Assembly (NCBI GenBank): GCA_036008685.1
Contig: DASYNF010000118.1
Location: 1 to 64,000, forward strand
DNA length: 64,000 bases
Origin: Actinomadura_C sp036008685
GTDB taxonomy: Bacteria > Actinomycetota > Actinomycetes > Streptosporangiales > Streptosporangiaceae
Reading direction: 5' to 3'
In this document: positions 41,657 to 50,745 of the stretch, piece after piece
How positions within the stretch are numbered: position 1 is the first letter of the stretch
How the letters are laid out: every line of letters starts with the position of its first letter
Notes under the pieces: model-generated
The model's input: only the letters and a program-made list of their open reading frames with translations
Databases searched by the model: none
Told to the model about the DNA's origin: nothing
Position numbers and translations under genes: made by a program

Positions 41657-42037
41657 GTGAGACTCGGGCCGGCGGCCCGGCGCGGCGGGGCCGCCGCCAC
41701 GATCCAGGCCCGGACGGTCCTGCAGGCCTTCATCCGGGGCATCGGAAACGGAGACCCCACGGTCTGCGACCGTTTCATCACCGTCTCCTATGCGGGCCGC
41801 GCGTACGGCTCCATGGACATGTGCCGCAAGGACGCCGTCAACGTCAGGGAGCGGTACCGGGCGCATGAGGTCCAGGCCATGCGGACCACCTCGGTCCCGC
41901 GGGGCTCCGGGTCCAACGGCGCCGTCACGGTGAGGTTCGCCGACCTCGCGTGGACGAGCGGGCACATGACGGCCGAGACCCTCCGGACGCAGTTCGTGCT
42001 CCGGAAGATGGGCGACGGCTGGAAGATCGTGGCCTGA
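41657..42037 (+). CDS. NTF2/SnoaL-like hypothetical protein, possibly N-terminally truncated
   Basis: A 126-residue ORF. Residues ~18-126 look like the helix-plus-sheet NTF2-like domain common in actinobacterial lipoproteins (TVLQAFIRGIGNGDPTVCDRFI, then FVLRKMGDGWKIVA at the end). The signal peptide those proteins usually have is absent, and the start region is Arg/Gly-rich with a poor ribosome-binding site. It may be a truncated relic or a cytoplasmic variant. The 41473-41656 gap before it shows nothing else. Confidence 0.5.
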   Translation: MRLGPAARRGGAAATIQARTVLQAFIRGIGNGDPTVCDRFITVSYAGRAYGSMDMCRKDAVNVRERYRAHEVQAMRTTSVPRGSGSNGAVTVRFADLAWTSGHMTAETLRTQFVLRKMGDGWKIVA

Positions 42038-42052
42038 CGGGACCGCCGCCGC

Positions 42053-42538
42053 TCACATCACCGCGTCGCCGTACATCTCGCCGAGCGGATCGGCGAGCAG
42101 CTCCAGGCGAGCGCCGTCGGGGTCGCGGAAGTAGATGGAGGCGCCGCTCTCGAGCTGGTAGGGCACCCCCGCTGCGTCGAGCTTGCCGCGCAGCCGCTCC
42201 CACGCCGGGCGTTCCACCGAGATGGCGATGTGGTGCAGGCCACCGAGCACCTCGGCGTAGGGGCCGAGGTCGAGTCCGGGAAAGTCGAAGAACGCGAGCA
42301 GGTTGCCGTTGCCGATGTCGAAGAAGAAGTGGTTCGAGCCCTTGTAGTCGCGGTTCTCGAAGATCTCGGTGAGCGGAAACTCCAGGAGCTCCTGGTAGAA
42401 CCGCACGGTCCGCTCGACGTCGGAGGACAGCAGCGCCATGTGGTGCAGGCCGCGGGCCGAGCTCGCCGGGCGGTCGTCGCTCAGATAGGTGTCCCGGATC
42501 CGGGCCCGCTCGGCCTCGATGGCGTCCAGATCGATCAT
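42053..42538 (-). CDS. VOC-family (glyoxalase/dioxygenase superfamily) protein
   Basis: A 161-residue protein with two beta-alpha-beta3 modules. The first begins GLHHMALLSSDVERTVRFYQ (~residue 30) and the second GLHHIAISVERPAWERL (~residue 99), ending with IYFRDPDGARLELLADP. The His, His and Glu at the usual metal positions are present. Reaction unknown. ATG 42538 has AAGGTGG upstream. It is divergent from adnA across a 246-base gap. Confidence 0.85.
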   Translation of the reverse strand: MIDLDAIEAERARIRDTYLSDDRPASSARGLHHMALLSSDVERTVRFYQELLEFPLTEIFENRDYKGSNHFFFDIGNGNLLAFFDFPGLDLGPYAEVLGGLHHIAISVERPAWERLRGKLDAAGVPYQLESGASIYFRDPDGARLELLADPLGEMYGDAVM

Positions 42539-42784
42539 TCGTCCACCTTGCTGTACTCGTTGGTTGAACGGCGAATCATTGTGGGCCTACCCGGCGGCCC
42601 CGACGGCACACCTCGCCGGCTCTCGACCTGCGATCCGAGGCCTCGGCCATGGCCCCGGCCGGGCCGGCCGGCCCGCTCCGGCGCCCGAAGTGACCCACGC
42701 CTCACCCGAATTTCGTTCGTCACATCCGCGACATGCGGGTTACGTGGTCACGTCAGTCCCGATCATCTGCTGAAATCGACTGTT

Positions 42785-45700
42785 GTGCCAGCAGCCCCCT
42801 ATCGCCTCGTACGCCGTGCCGGTCCGGCCGCGGTGGATCCGCCCTTGCTCGACGAGCAGCAGCGGCGGGTGGTCGAGCACGACAAGGGTCCGATGCTGGT
42901 GCTGGCCGGGCCCGGCACGGGCAAGACGACCACGATCGTCGAGGCGGTCGTGGACCGGATCGAGAACCGCGGCGTCGACCCCGAGCGGGTGCTCGTGCTC
43001 ACCTTCAGCCGTAAGGCCGCCGGTGAGCTGAGGGAGCGGATCACCGGACGACTGCGCCGCACGACCCGCACCCCCCTGGCCCTGACGTTCCACAGCTACG
43101 CCTACGCGTTGCTCCGCCGGGCCGCCGCGAGCGCCGACGACCTCCCGCCGCGGCTGCTGACCGGCCCCGAGCAGCTGCTCGAAGTGCGGCGGTTGCTCGA
43201 GGGAGAGCTCCAGGACGGCGGAGGGCAGTGGCCGGAGCGGCTGCGGCCGGCCCTGGCGACGCGGGGCTTCGCGGAGGAGCTGAGGGACTTCTGCATGCGC
43301 GCCGCCGAGCGCGGCTTCGGTCCCGGCAAGCTGGTGGAGCTCGGCCGGCTGCGCGGCCGGCCCGACTGGGAGGCGGCCGGGCGCTTCATGGACCGCTATA
43401 CGGCGCGCTTCGACATCGACCCGGTGCCGTCCTACGACTACACCGAGATCATCTGGGCCGCGGGGGGCCTGCTGGTGGACGAAGACGTGCGCCTCCGGGA
43501 ACGTGACGCCTACGACATCGTCTTCGTGGACGAATACCAGGACACCGATCCGGCACAGGAGCACCTCCTGCGGCGGCTCGCCGGGGAGGGACGCGACCTG
43601 ATCGTGGTCGGTGACCCCGACCAGTCGATCTACGGGTTCCGGGGCGCGGACGTGCGCGGGATCCTGGACTTCCCCGGCCGGTTCCGGACCGTCGACGGAC
43701 GGCCCGCACCGGTGGTGGCCTTGCGGACCTGCCGGCGGATGGGTCCGGGGATCCTGGAGGCGTCGCGCCGGACGGCCCGGCGGCTCCCGGCGGGCCCGCT
43801 CGCGGCCGAGCACCGGGCGCTGCGGCATCTCGACGGCGCGGACGAGGGCGAGGTCCAGGTCCTCATCGCCGACAGCGCCGGCCAGGAGTCCGCGCTCGTC
43901 GCCGACGAGCTGCGCCGGGCCCATCTGCTCGACGGAGTGCCGTGGTCGCGGATGGCCGTGCTCGTACGATCGGCGGTGCGGCAGGTCCCGGTGCTGCGGC
44001 GAGCGCTCGCCCAGGCGGGCGTCCCCGTCGTGGTGGCCGGGGACGAGCTCCCGCTCTATGACGAGCCGGCGGTACGGCCGATCATCGTCCTGCTGCGCTG
44101 CGCGCTCAAGCGCGGACAACTCGACGAGCTCGCCGCGGAGGACCTGCTGACCAGCTCCCTCGGTGGCGCCGACGCCCTGGCGATGCGGCGGCTCAAGCGG
44201 GCGCTACGCGATCTCGAGAGCCTGTCGGGAGGCGAGCGGCCGTTGAACGATCTGATCGTCGCGGCGCTGAACGACGCTCGTGAGCTGCTGCTCGTCCATC
44301 CGAAGGTGCGCGACCCCGCGGAGCGGATCGCGGGACTGATCGCCACGGCGCGGGAGGCGGCGCGGAGCGGCGGCACCGCGGAGGATGTGCTCTGGGCGGT
44401 GTGGCAGCAGAGCGGCCTGGCCGACACCCTCATGGAGCAGAGCATGAGGGGCGGGGCGCGGGGCGCGGCGGCCGACCATGATCTCGACGCGGTCGTGGCG
44501 CTGTTCGACCGCGCCGCCCAGTTCGTCGACCGGCTGCCGAAGGCCGGCCCGGAACTGTTCGTCGACGATCTCGCCGCGCAGGAGATCGCCGGTGATTCCC
44601 TGGCCGAGCGCGCCCCGGAGGGGGAGGCCGTACGGATCCTGACCGCGCACCGCTCCAAAGGGCTGGAGTGGGACGTCGTCGTGGTCGCGGGCGTGCAGGA
44701 GGGGGTGTGGCCGAACCTGCGGCTGCGGGGTTCCCTCCTCGGCATCGAGGAGCTGGTCGAGGTCGCGGCGGGCAACGACCTGACCGCCGAAGAGGTGGCG
44801 GGCGCGTCGATCTCGGCCAAGCTGCTGGACGAGGAGCGGCGCCTGTTCTACGTGGCGGCGACGCGCGCCCGCAAACGGCTCGTCGTGACCGCCATCGGCG
44901 GCGCGGACACCGACGAACAGCCGTCGCGGTTCCTCGGTGAGCTGCTCCCGGGCGCCGCCGAGAAGGCGCAGCTCGACGAGAAGACCCGCTGGCTCTCGCT
45001 GACGGCCCTGGTCGCCGACCTCCGCTCGGTCATCACCGACTCGTCCCGGCCGGAACCGCTGCGCCGGGCCGCCGCCGGGCACCTGGCCCGGCTGGCCCGC
45101 GCCGGGGTACGGGGCGCCAGGCCGGAGAGCTGGTATGCCATCACGCGGCCGTCCGACTCGGGACCGGCGTTCCCCGACCCGGAGACGATCTCGATCTCGC
45201 CCTCCCAGGTCGAGACCTTCACCACCTGCGGGCTACGCTGGCTGCTGACCTCGGCCGTGGGCGCGCAGGAGGGTGCTCCCGGGGAGTACAGCACGATGGG
45301 AAAGGTCGTCCACGCGGTGGCGGAGATGGTCGGCGCGGACGAGGACGTCACCGAGCTCCACATCGCCAAGCGGCTCGACGGGATCTGGCAGGACCTCGAC
45401 TTCCGCAGCGCGTGGTATTCCGCCAAGCAGCGCGAGTCCGCGACGACCATGGTCGACAAGTTCCTGGCCTGGCACCGCGACAACCCCAACGAGGTCGTCG
45501 CACTGGAGGAGTCCTTCAGGGTGGACCTCGGCCGGGTAACGATCAAGGGCCGGATCGACCGGGCCGAGCGCGATCACGACGGCCGGGCGGTCATCGTCGA
45601 CATCAAGACCTCGAACAGCGCGGTCCCGAAGCAGGACCTCGCCCGCCATCCGCAGCTCGGCGTCTATCAGTACGCCGTGATGCTCGGCGCGTTCGAGCAG

Positions 45701-45955
45701 TACGGCCTCATCGAGCCGGGCGGCGCGAAGCTCGTCCAGGTCGGCAAAGCCTCCCTCGCCGCTCGGGCGCGGGAGCAGAACCAGCCGCCGCCCGGGGAGG
45801 ACGACGATCCGGACTGGCCCAAGAAGCTGGTCGAGACGGCGGCCACGGGCATGGCGAGCCCGGTCTTCGAGGCGCGGGCCAACGACAACTGCCGGACCTG
45901 CCCGGTGCGCTCCTCCTGCCCCGTGCACGAAGAGGGCGGGCAGGTCGGCGAGTGA
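42785..45955 (+). CDS. adnA: ATP-dependent helicase-nuclease AdnA
   Basis: About 1,056 residues: a UvrD-like superfamily 1 motor and a C-terminal RecB-type nuclease. Walker A is AGPGTGKTTT, Walker B/motif II VDEYQDTDPAQ, motif III GDPDQSIYGFRGA and motif VI VAATRARKRL. The nuclease has GRIDRAERDHDGRAVIVDIKTSNS, and Cys residues (CGLRW, then CRTCPVRSSC) form the Fe-S cluster. With AdnB it resects double-strand breaks for recombination. GTG 42785 is where homology begins; the frame is open far upstream with no ribosome-binding site. Same strand and order as in mycobacteria. Confidence 0.92.
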   Translation: MPAAPYRLVRRAGPAAVDPPLLDEQQRRVVEHDKGPMLVLAGPGTGKTTTIVEAVVDRIENRGVDPERVLVLTFSRKAAGELRERITGRLRRTTRTPLALTFHSYAYALLRRAAASADDLPPRLLTGPEQLLEVRRLLEGELQDGGGQWPERLRPALATRGFAEELRDFCMRAAERGFGPGKLVELGRLRGRPDWEAAGRFMDRYTARFDIDPVPSYDYTEIIWAAGGLLVDEDVRLRERDAYDIVFVDEYQDTDPAQEHLLRRLAGEGRDLIVVGDPDQSIYGFRGADVRGILDFPGRFRTVDGRPAPVVALRTCRRMGPGILEASRRTARRLPAGPLAAEHRALRHLDGADEGEVQVLIADSAGQESALVADELRRAHLLDGVPWSRMAVLVRSAVRQVPVLRRALAQAGVPVVVAGDELPLYDEPAVRPIIVLLRCALKRGQLDELAAEDLLTSSLGGADALAMRRLKRALRDLESLSGGERPLNDLIVAALNDARELLLVHPKVRDPAERIAGLIATAREAARSGGTAEDVLWAVWQQSGLADTLMEQSMRGGARGAAADHDLDAVVALFDRAAQFVDRLPKAGPELFVDDLAAQEIAGDSLAERAPEGEAVRILTAHRSKGLEWDVVVVAGVQEGVWPNLRLRGSLLGIEELVEVAAGNDLTAEEVAGASISAKLLDEERRLFYVAATRARKRLVVTAIGGADTDEQPSRFLGELLPGAAEKAQLDEKTRWLSLTALVADLRSVITDSSRPEPLRRAAAGHLARLARAGVRGARPESWYAITRPSDSGPAFPDPETISISPSQVETFTTCGLRWLLTSAVGAQEGAPGEYSTMGKVVHAVAEMVGADEDVTELHIAKRLDGIWQDLDFRSAWYSAKQRESATTMVDKFLAWHRDNPNEVVALEESFRVDLGRVTIKGRIDRAERDHDGRAVIVDIKTSNSAVPKQDLARHPQLGVYQYAVMLGAFEQYGLIEPGGAKLVQVGKASLAARAREQNQPPPGEDDDPDWPKKLVETAATGMASPVFEARANDNCRTCPVRSSCPVHEEGGQVGE

Positions 45956-46007
45956 AGTCCCTTCTCGCCGCCACCCGTGAGCTCATGGATCGTGGCCGGA
46001 GGCTGCC

Positions 46008-49000
46008 GTGATATCCCCTCGGGAGCTGGCGGTCCGGCTCGGCCTGCCCGAGCCGACCATGGAGCAGGCCACGGTGATCCAGGCCCCGATGGCCCCGATG
46101 GCCGTGGTCGCCGGTGCGGGCTCGGGCAAGAGCGAGACGATGGCCGCGCGGGTGGTGTGGCTGGTCGCCAACGGGCTCGTACGGCCGGAACGGGTCCTCG
46201 GTCTCACGTTCACGAGGAAGGCCGCCGCCGAGCTCTCCGCCCGGGTGCGCAAGCGGCTGGAGCAGCTCCGGGAGCACGAGGACCTGGTCGCGCCGGAGGT
46301 GCTCGACGGTGAGCCCACCGTGTCCACCTATCACTCCTACGCCGCGCGGATCTTCGGTGACCACGCGCTCCGGGAGGCCCTCGAGCCGACGATGCGGCTC
46401 GTCAGCCCGGCCGTGGCCTGGCAGATCGCCTCCCGGGTGGTGGACTCCTACGACGGCCCGATGGACCACATCGACTGGGCGCCCGACACGGTGACCAAGG
46501 CGGTGATGGAGTTCGCCGGGGACCTGTCGGAGCACCTGCGCACGGGTGATGACGTACGCCGGGTCGGGGAGTGGCTGCAGGAGCGCCTGGCGCTGGTCAA
46601 GAGGCCGCTCAAACTACAGAGGGACATCCTCGGCAAGCACGCCGTGCGGGAGCAGCTCCTGCCGCTCGTGGAGGCCTACTCCCGCGCCAAGGCCCAGCGT
46701 GAGGTCATCGACTACGGCGACCAGATGGCACTGGCCGCCCGGATCGCCCACCGGCATCCGGAGGTCGGGCTCATCGAGCGCTCCCGTTACGCGGTCGTCC
46801 TGCTGGACGAATACCAGGACACCAGTCACGCGCAGCTCGTGCTGCTGCGCGCGCTGTACGGGCCGACGCACGGACGCGAGGGGCACCCGGTCACGGCGGT
46901 CGGAGACCCCTGTCAGTCCATCTATGGCTGGCGTGGCGCCAGCGCCGGCAACCTGCTGCGATTCGCCCATGACTTCCCGCTGCGGCAGGATCTCCCGGTG
47001 CCCGCCACCGGCCGGCCGGCCGTCGTCCCCGCGCCGGTGGAGCGCCTGTCGGTCAGCTTCCGCAACGGGGACCGGGTCCTGGACGTGGCCGCCCGCGTGC
47101 AGGAGGAGCTGAGAGCCGACGCCCAGGCGGTGCCGCGGCTGCTGCCGGGCCCGGCCCGGCGGGAGCGTGGCCGGGTCGAATCCGCCCTGCTGAGGACGGT
47201 CGAGGACGAGGCGGAACGCATCGCCGCCCGGATCGCCCATCTGGGGGCGCTTCCGGCCGACACGGCACCGGACGGGGAGCCGTGGGCCGAGGAACGGCCC
47301 GAGGGGCTGCGGTTGTCCGACATCGCCGTGCTGGCCCGTAAACGCTCGCAGTTTCCGCCGATCCGGCGGGCCCTCGAGGCCCGGGGGATCCCGGTGGAGG
47401 TCGTGGGGCTCGGCGGGCTCCTGACGGTGCCGGAGGTGCAGGACGTCGTCGCCACGCTCAAGGTGATGCACGACCCGACGGCCGGCGCCTCACTCGCCCG
47501 GCTGCTGACCGGGCCGCGATGGCGGATCGGCCCGCGTGACCTCGTCGCGCTCGGCCGGCGGGCCCGCATGCTCGCGAAGGAGGTGGCGAGAGACCTGACC
47601 GGCCCCAAGGGCCACGGCCCCAAGGACACGGACGAGGGGCGTGGCGGCGAGCGCCAGGGCGCGGAGTGGAGCGAGGGGCGGACCGGGGATCAGGACTCCG
47701 GCGCGCCCCCGTGGCAGGACGACCGGACGGCCGAGCCCGACCCGCTGCGGCAACTGGTCAGTGAGCTGAACGAGGAGAGCGGCAGCCTCGTGGACGCCCT
47801 CGACGACCTCGGAACGCCTGAGGACTACACGCCCGAGGGGTTTCGCAGGCTGCGGTGGTTCCGTGACGAACTCCGGACGCTGCGCGGCCAGGTGGGCCTG
47901 CCCCTGCCGGATCTGGTCGCCGAGGTGGAGCGGACCCTCGGCCTGGACATCGAGGTGGCCGCGCGCTCGGGTCTGGACCCCGTGACCGCGCGCGCCGACC
48001 TGGACGCCTTCACCGACGCGGCGGCCCGGTTCGCCGGCGATGCCGAGGATCCGACGCTGGGGGCGTTCCTGGCCTTTCTCAAGGCGGCCGAGTCGGAGGA
48101 GTTCGGCTTGGAGGCGGGCCGGGTCGGTGAGACCGACAGCGTCAAGCTGCTGACCGTGCACGCCTCCAAGGGCCTGGAGTGGCCGGTGGTCGTGGTGCCG
48201 GGCCTGTCCTTCGCCGGACAGAAGAACGGAACACCGTCCAAGGGCTCCATCTTTCCGTCACCGCCGCGGAACGCGACCCGGTGGACCGACAACCCCCGGA
48301 TGCTCCCCTTTCCGCTCCGCGGTGACCACGCCGATCTGCCCCGGCTCGGTGGGCTGGAGAAGGACGATCTCTCGGCGTTCGACGAGGCCTGTGCCGAACG
48401 CGACCTCCGGGAAGAACGCCGGCTCGCCTACGTGGCGGTGACCCGCGCGTCCTATCTGCTCATCGCCACCGGCTACTGGTGGGGTTCGTCCAACCGGCCG
48501 CTCGGGCCGTCGCCGTTCCTCAAGGAGATCAGGGAGAGCTGCCTGGCCGGTGCCGGATCGGTGCCGGTGTGGACCGACCCGCCGGAGGAGGGGGAGGCCA
48601 ACCCGCTGCTGGCGGAGCCGGACACCGCCCCCTGGCCCCGTCCCCCCGCGGGGGGACGGCACGAGGGGGTCGTGGCGGGAGCCCGGATGGTCGAAGACGC
48701 GATGGCCGGCCGTGCCGGCGCATGGGCCGGGGACGCCGGCCTGAGTCATCCGGACCGCGGGCGCATGTCGGCGTGGGCGCGCGACGTCGAGCTGTTGCTG
48801 GCCGAGCGTGACCGGGGTCGCGGCGGCGACGGGCTGCAGGTGGCGTTGCCGGGCCAGCTGTCGGTCAGCTCCCTGGTCGCGCTGGCCCGCGACCCCGCGG
48901 CCCTGGCCCGGCAGATCCGCCGGCCGATGCCCCGCAGGCCCGCCCCGTACGCGCGGCTCGGCACGGCCTTCCACCACTGGCTCGAGAGGCGGTGGGGCCA

Positions 49001-49439
49001 GCAGCGGCTCCTGGATCCCGGCGACCTCCCGGGGGCCGCGGACGAGGGGTCCGTCGACGAGGCGGAGCTCACCATGCTCCAGGCCCGTTTCGAACAGTCG
49101 GCCTGGGCCACGCGTGAACCCCTCGACGTCGAGGTCTCGTTCGAGACCGTCATCGGCGACCGGCTGATCCGGGGCCGGATGGACGCGGTCTTCCGCGACG
49201 GTGAGGGATATGAGGTGGTGGACTGGAAGACCGGTGCACCTCCCTCGGGCGACGAGGCCCGTGCGACCTCCGTCCAGCTGGCCGCCTATCGGCTGGCCTG
49301 GGCCGAGCTCGCCGGGGTTCCCGTGGACGCGGTCAGCGCGGCCTTCCATTACGTGGCGGCCGACATCACGGTGCGGCCCGCGGACCTCCTCGACGCCGAG
49401 GGCCTGAGCGCACTGCTCACCGCGGTCCCCCTGAAATGA
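46008..49439 (+). CDS. adnB: ATP-dependent helicase-nuclease AdnB
   Basis: A 1,143-residue partner of AdnA. It opens SPRELAVRLGLPEPTMEQ, as AdnB does, then Walker A AGAGSGKSETMAARVVWLVANG, motif II LLDEYQDTSHAQ, GDPCQSIYGWRGASAGN and motif VI VAVTRASYLL. The C-terminal nuclease has GRMDAVFRDGEGYEVVDWKTG. A charged Gly/Glu-rich insertion (residues ~530-585) is not typical. In mycobacterial AdnAB this subunit is the main translocating motor. GTG 46008 has GGAGG five bases upstream, 52 bases after adnA. Confidence 0.93.
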   Translation: MISPRELAVRLGLPEPTMEQATVIQAPMAPMAVVAGAGSGKSETMAARVVWLVANGLVRPERVLGLTFTRKAAAELSARVRKRLEQLREHEDLVAPEVLDGEPTVSTYHSYAARIFGDHALREALEPTMRLVSPAVAWQIASRVVDSYDGPMDHIDWAPDTVTKAVMEFAGDLSEHLRTGDDVRRVGEWLQERLALVKRPLKLQRDILGKHAVREQLLPLVEAYSRAKAQREVIDYGDQMALAARIAHRHPEVGLIERSRYAVVLLDEYQDTSHAQLVLLRALYGPTHGREGHPVTAVGDPCQSIYGWRGASAGNLLRFAHDFPLRQDLPVPATGRPAVVPAPVERLSVSFRNGDRVLDVAARVQEELRADAQAVPRLLPGPARRERGRVESALLRTVEDEAERIAARIAHLGALPADTAPDGEPWAEERPEGLRLSDIAVLARKRSQFPPIRRALEARGIPVEVVGLGGLLTVPEVQDVVATLKVMHDPTAGASLARLLTGPRWRIGPRDLVALGRRARMLAKEVARDLTGPKGHGPKDTDEGRGGERQGAEWSEGRTGDQDSGAPPWQDDRTAEPDPLRQLVSELNEESGSLVDALDDLGTPEDYTPEGFRRLRWFRDELRTLRGQVGLPLPDLVAEVERTLGLDIEVAARSGLDPVTARADLDAFTDAAARFAGDAEDPTLGAFLAFLKAAESEEFGLEAGRVGETDSVKLLTVHASKGLEWPVVVVPGLSFAGQKNGTPSKGSIFPSPPRNATRWTDNPRMLPFPLRGDHADLPRLGGLEKDDLSAFDEACAERDLREERRLAYVAVTRASYLLIATGYWWGSSNRPLGPSPFLKEIRESCLAGAGSVPVWTDPPEEGEANPLLAEPDTAPWPRPPAGGRHEGVVAGARMVEDAMAGRAGAWAGDAGLSHPDRGRMSAWARDVELLLAERDRGRGGDGLQVALPGQLSVSSLVALARDPAALARQIRRPMPRRPAPYARLGTAFHHWLERRWGQQRLLDPGDLPGAADEGSVDEAELTMLQARFEQSAWATREPLDVEVSFETVIGDRLIRGRMDAVFRDGEGYEVVDWKTGAPPSGDEARATSVQLAAYRLAWAELAGVPVDAVSAAFHYVAADITVRPADLLDAEGLSALLTAVPLK

Positions 49440-49589
49440 CCTGTCCGCCTCTGGCCACCGGCGCGATTTCCAGGGATGATCCCTGCAATGACGGTGGATC
49501 GCTCTGAACGACTGACTTCGCCGGCGCGTCCGCGTCCGGCGGGCTCGGAGAGCCGGAGTCGCTCAGGGGTCTGTGCGCGGGAGGTCGGT

Positions 49590-50366
49590 GTGACGGTGAC
49601 GCATCAAGACAGGGTCGTCCGTGAGTTCACCAAGCAGGCGAGCACCTTCGCCGATCCGGCGCTCAACCTGACGTTCACGCGCCGGCTGGCGAAACTGGTC
49701 GAGTTCACCGAGCCCGAGCTGGACCTCGAGGACGTCTGCCTGGAGGTCGCGTGCGGCACCGGCCTCGTGGCGCGCGCCCTGAGCCGGCGGGTCCGGCATG
49801 TGACCGCACTGGACACCACGCCGGCCATGCTCGAGCAGGGCAAGCGCGAGGCCGACCGGGACGCGGTCACGAACGTGACCTTCGCGGTCGGCGACGCGGC
49901 GGATCTGCCCTACCTCGCCCGGTCCTTCACCCTTGTGATCACGCGCTTCTCCCTCCACCACTTCGAGGATCCGATGACGGCGGTGCGGGAGATGATCCGG
50001 GTCTGCCGCCCGGGCGGGAGCCTGGTCATCGCCGACCTGGTGCGGCCGGACGGCCCTGGGGACCCGGACCGGATCGAGCGGCTGCGCGATCCCTCGCACG
50101 CCTCGCTGCTCACCGTCGAGCAGATCGCCGAGCTCGCCACCGCGGCCGGCGCCGAGGTCAAAAGGTCCACCTCCTTCGATGTCGTACGGCCGGTGGCGCC
50201 CTGGCTGGCCCAGTCGCACACCCCCGGCGCCGTGGCGGCACAGATCCGCGGGGAGCTCGAGGCCGAGCTCGAGGGCGGACCCGTCACCGGGATGCGGCCG
50301 GCTCTGGTCGATGGCGAGCTGTCCTTCACCCAGTCCCACGCGTACGTCGCGGCGTCGGCCTCCTGA
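49590..50366 (+). CDS. Class I SAM-dependent methyltransferase (UbiE-like)
   Basis: A 258-residue methyltransferase. THQDRVVREFTKQASTFA opens it, SAM motif I is CLEVACGTGLVARAL, ALDTTPAMLEQGK carries the ribose-binding Asp, and FTLVITRFSLHHFEDP and GGSLVIADLVRPD follow the UbiE/YcgJ pattern. GTG 49590 has GGGAGG upstream; the frame is open for 38 more codons. The substrate is unknown: small-molecule or quinone methylation are both plausible. Confidence 0.85.
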   Translation: MTVTHQDRVVREFTKQASTFADPALNLTFTRRLAKLVEFTEPELDLEDVCLEVACGTGLVARALSRRVRHVTALDTTPAMLEQGKREADRDAVTNVTFAVGDAADLPYLARSFTLVITRFSLHHFEDPMTAVREMIRVCRPGGSLVIADLVRPDGPGDPDRIERLRDPSHASLLTVEQIAELATAAGAEVKRSTSFDVVRPVAPWLAQSHTPGAVAAQIRGELEAELEGGPVTGMRPALVDGELSFTQSHAYVAASAS

Positions 50367-50418
50367 CGACCCCGGCCGGTGCCGGAAGCGGGCGGGTGGG
50401 AACGGATAGGGTTCGAAC

Positions 50419-50745
50419 ATGAGTTCCCCTCAGACTCCGCCGTCCGTGCTGGCCATGCGCATCGGCGTGGTCGCGGCCGAGGCCGCCTTCGCCTCGTTCG
50501 CCCGCACCATCGACTTCGACGACGTCGCCGCCGGAGACGTCGACTTCGAGGGATCGATCCCGGCGGCCGAGTGGCCGGTGTTCGCCCTGGTCCTGGACAC
50601 GCTCGCGGCGGCGGAGCCGGGGGACACCCGCACGCTGGAGCAGCGGCGTGCGGACGCCCTCAGCGACCTCGCGCGGATCTGCCTGGCGGCCAAGCGTTCC
50701 GGAGCCGCAGTCCCGCCAGAGCCGGGTGATCACCCGCCGACGTAG
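50419..50745 (+). CDS. Small hypothetical protein
   Basis: A 108-residue, mostly helical acidic protein. RTLEQRRADALSDLARICLAAKR near its C-terminus resembles the helical repeats of actinobacterial DUF222 proteins, but the match is short. The last 16 bases overlap the convergent siderophore decarboxylase gene. The start codon sits inside a palindrome GAAC-ATGA-GTTC (50415-50426). No function inferred. Confidence 0.5.
   Translation: MSSPQTPPSVLAMRIGVVAAEAAFASFARTIDFDDVAAGDVDFEGSIPAAEWPVFALVLDTLAAAEPGDTRTLEQRRADALSDLARICLAAKRSGAAVPPEPGDHPPT

Noticed and set aside
50410..50420. GGGTTCGAAC resembling a tRNA T-loop
   Set aside because: No acceptor, D or anticodon stem could be built around it, and it abuts a start codon.
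50415..50426. GAAC-N4-GTTC, resembling a LexA/SOS box
   Set aside because: The flanks match the actinobacterial consensus on one side only (TCGAAC but GTTCCC), it overlaps the start codon and the gene has no link to DNA damage. Chance is likely.
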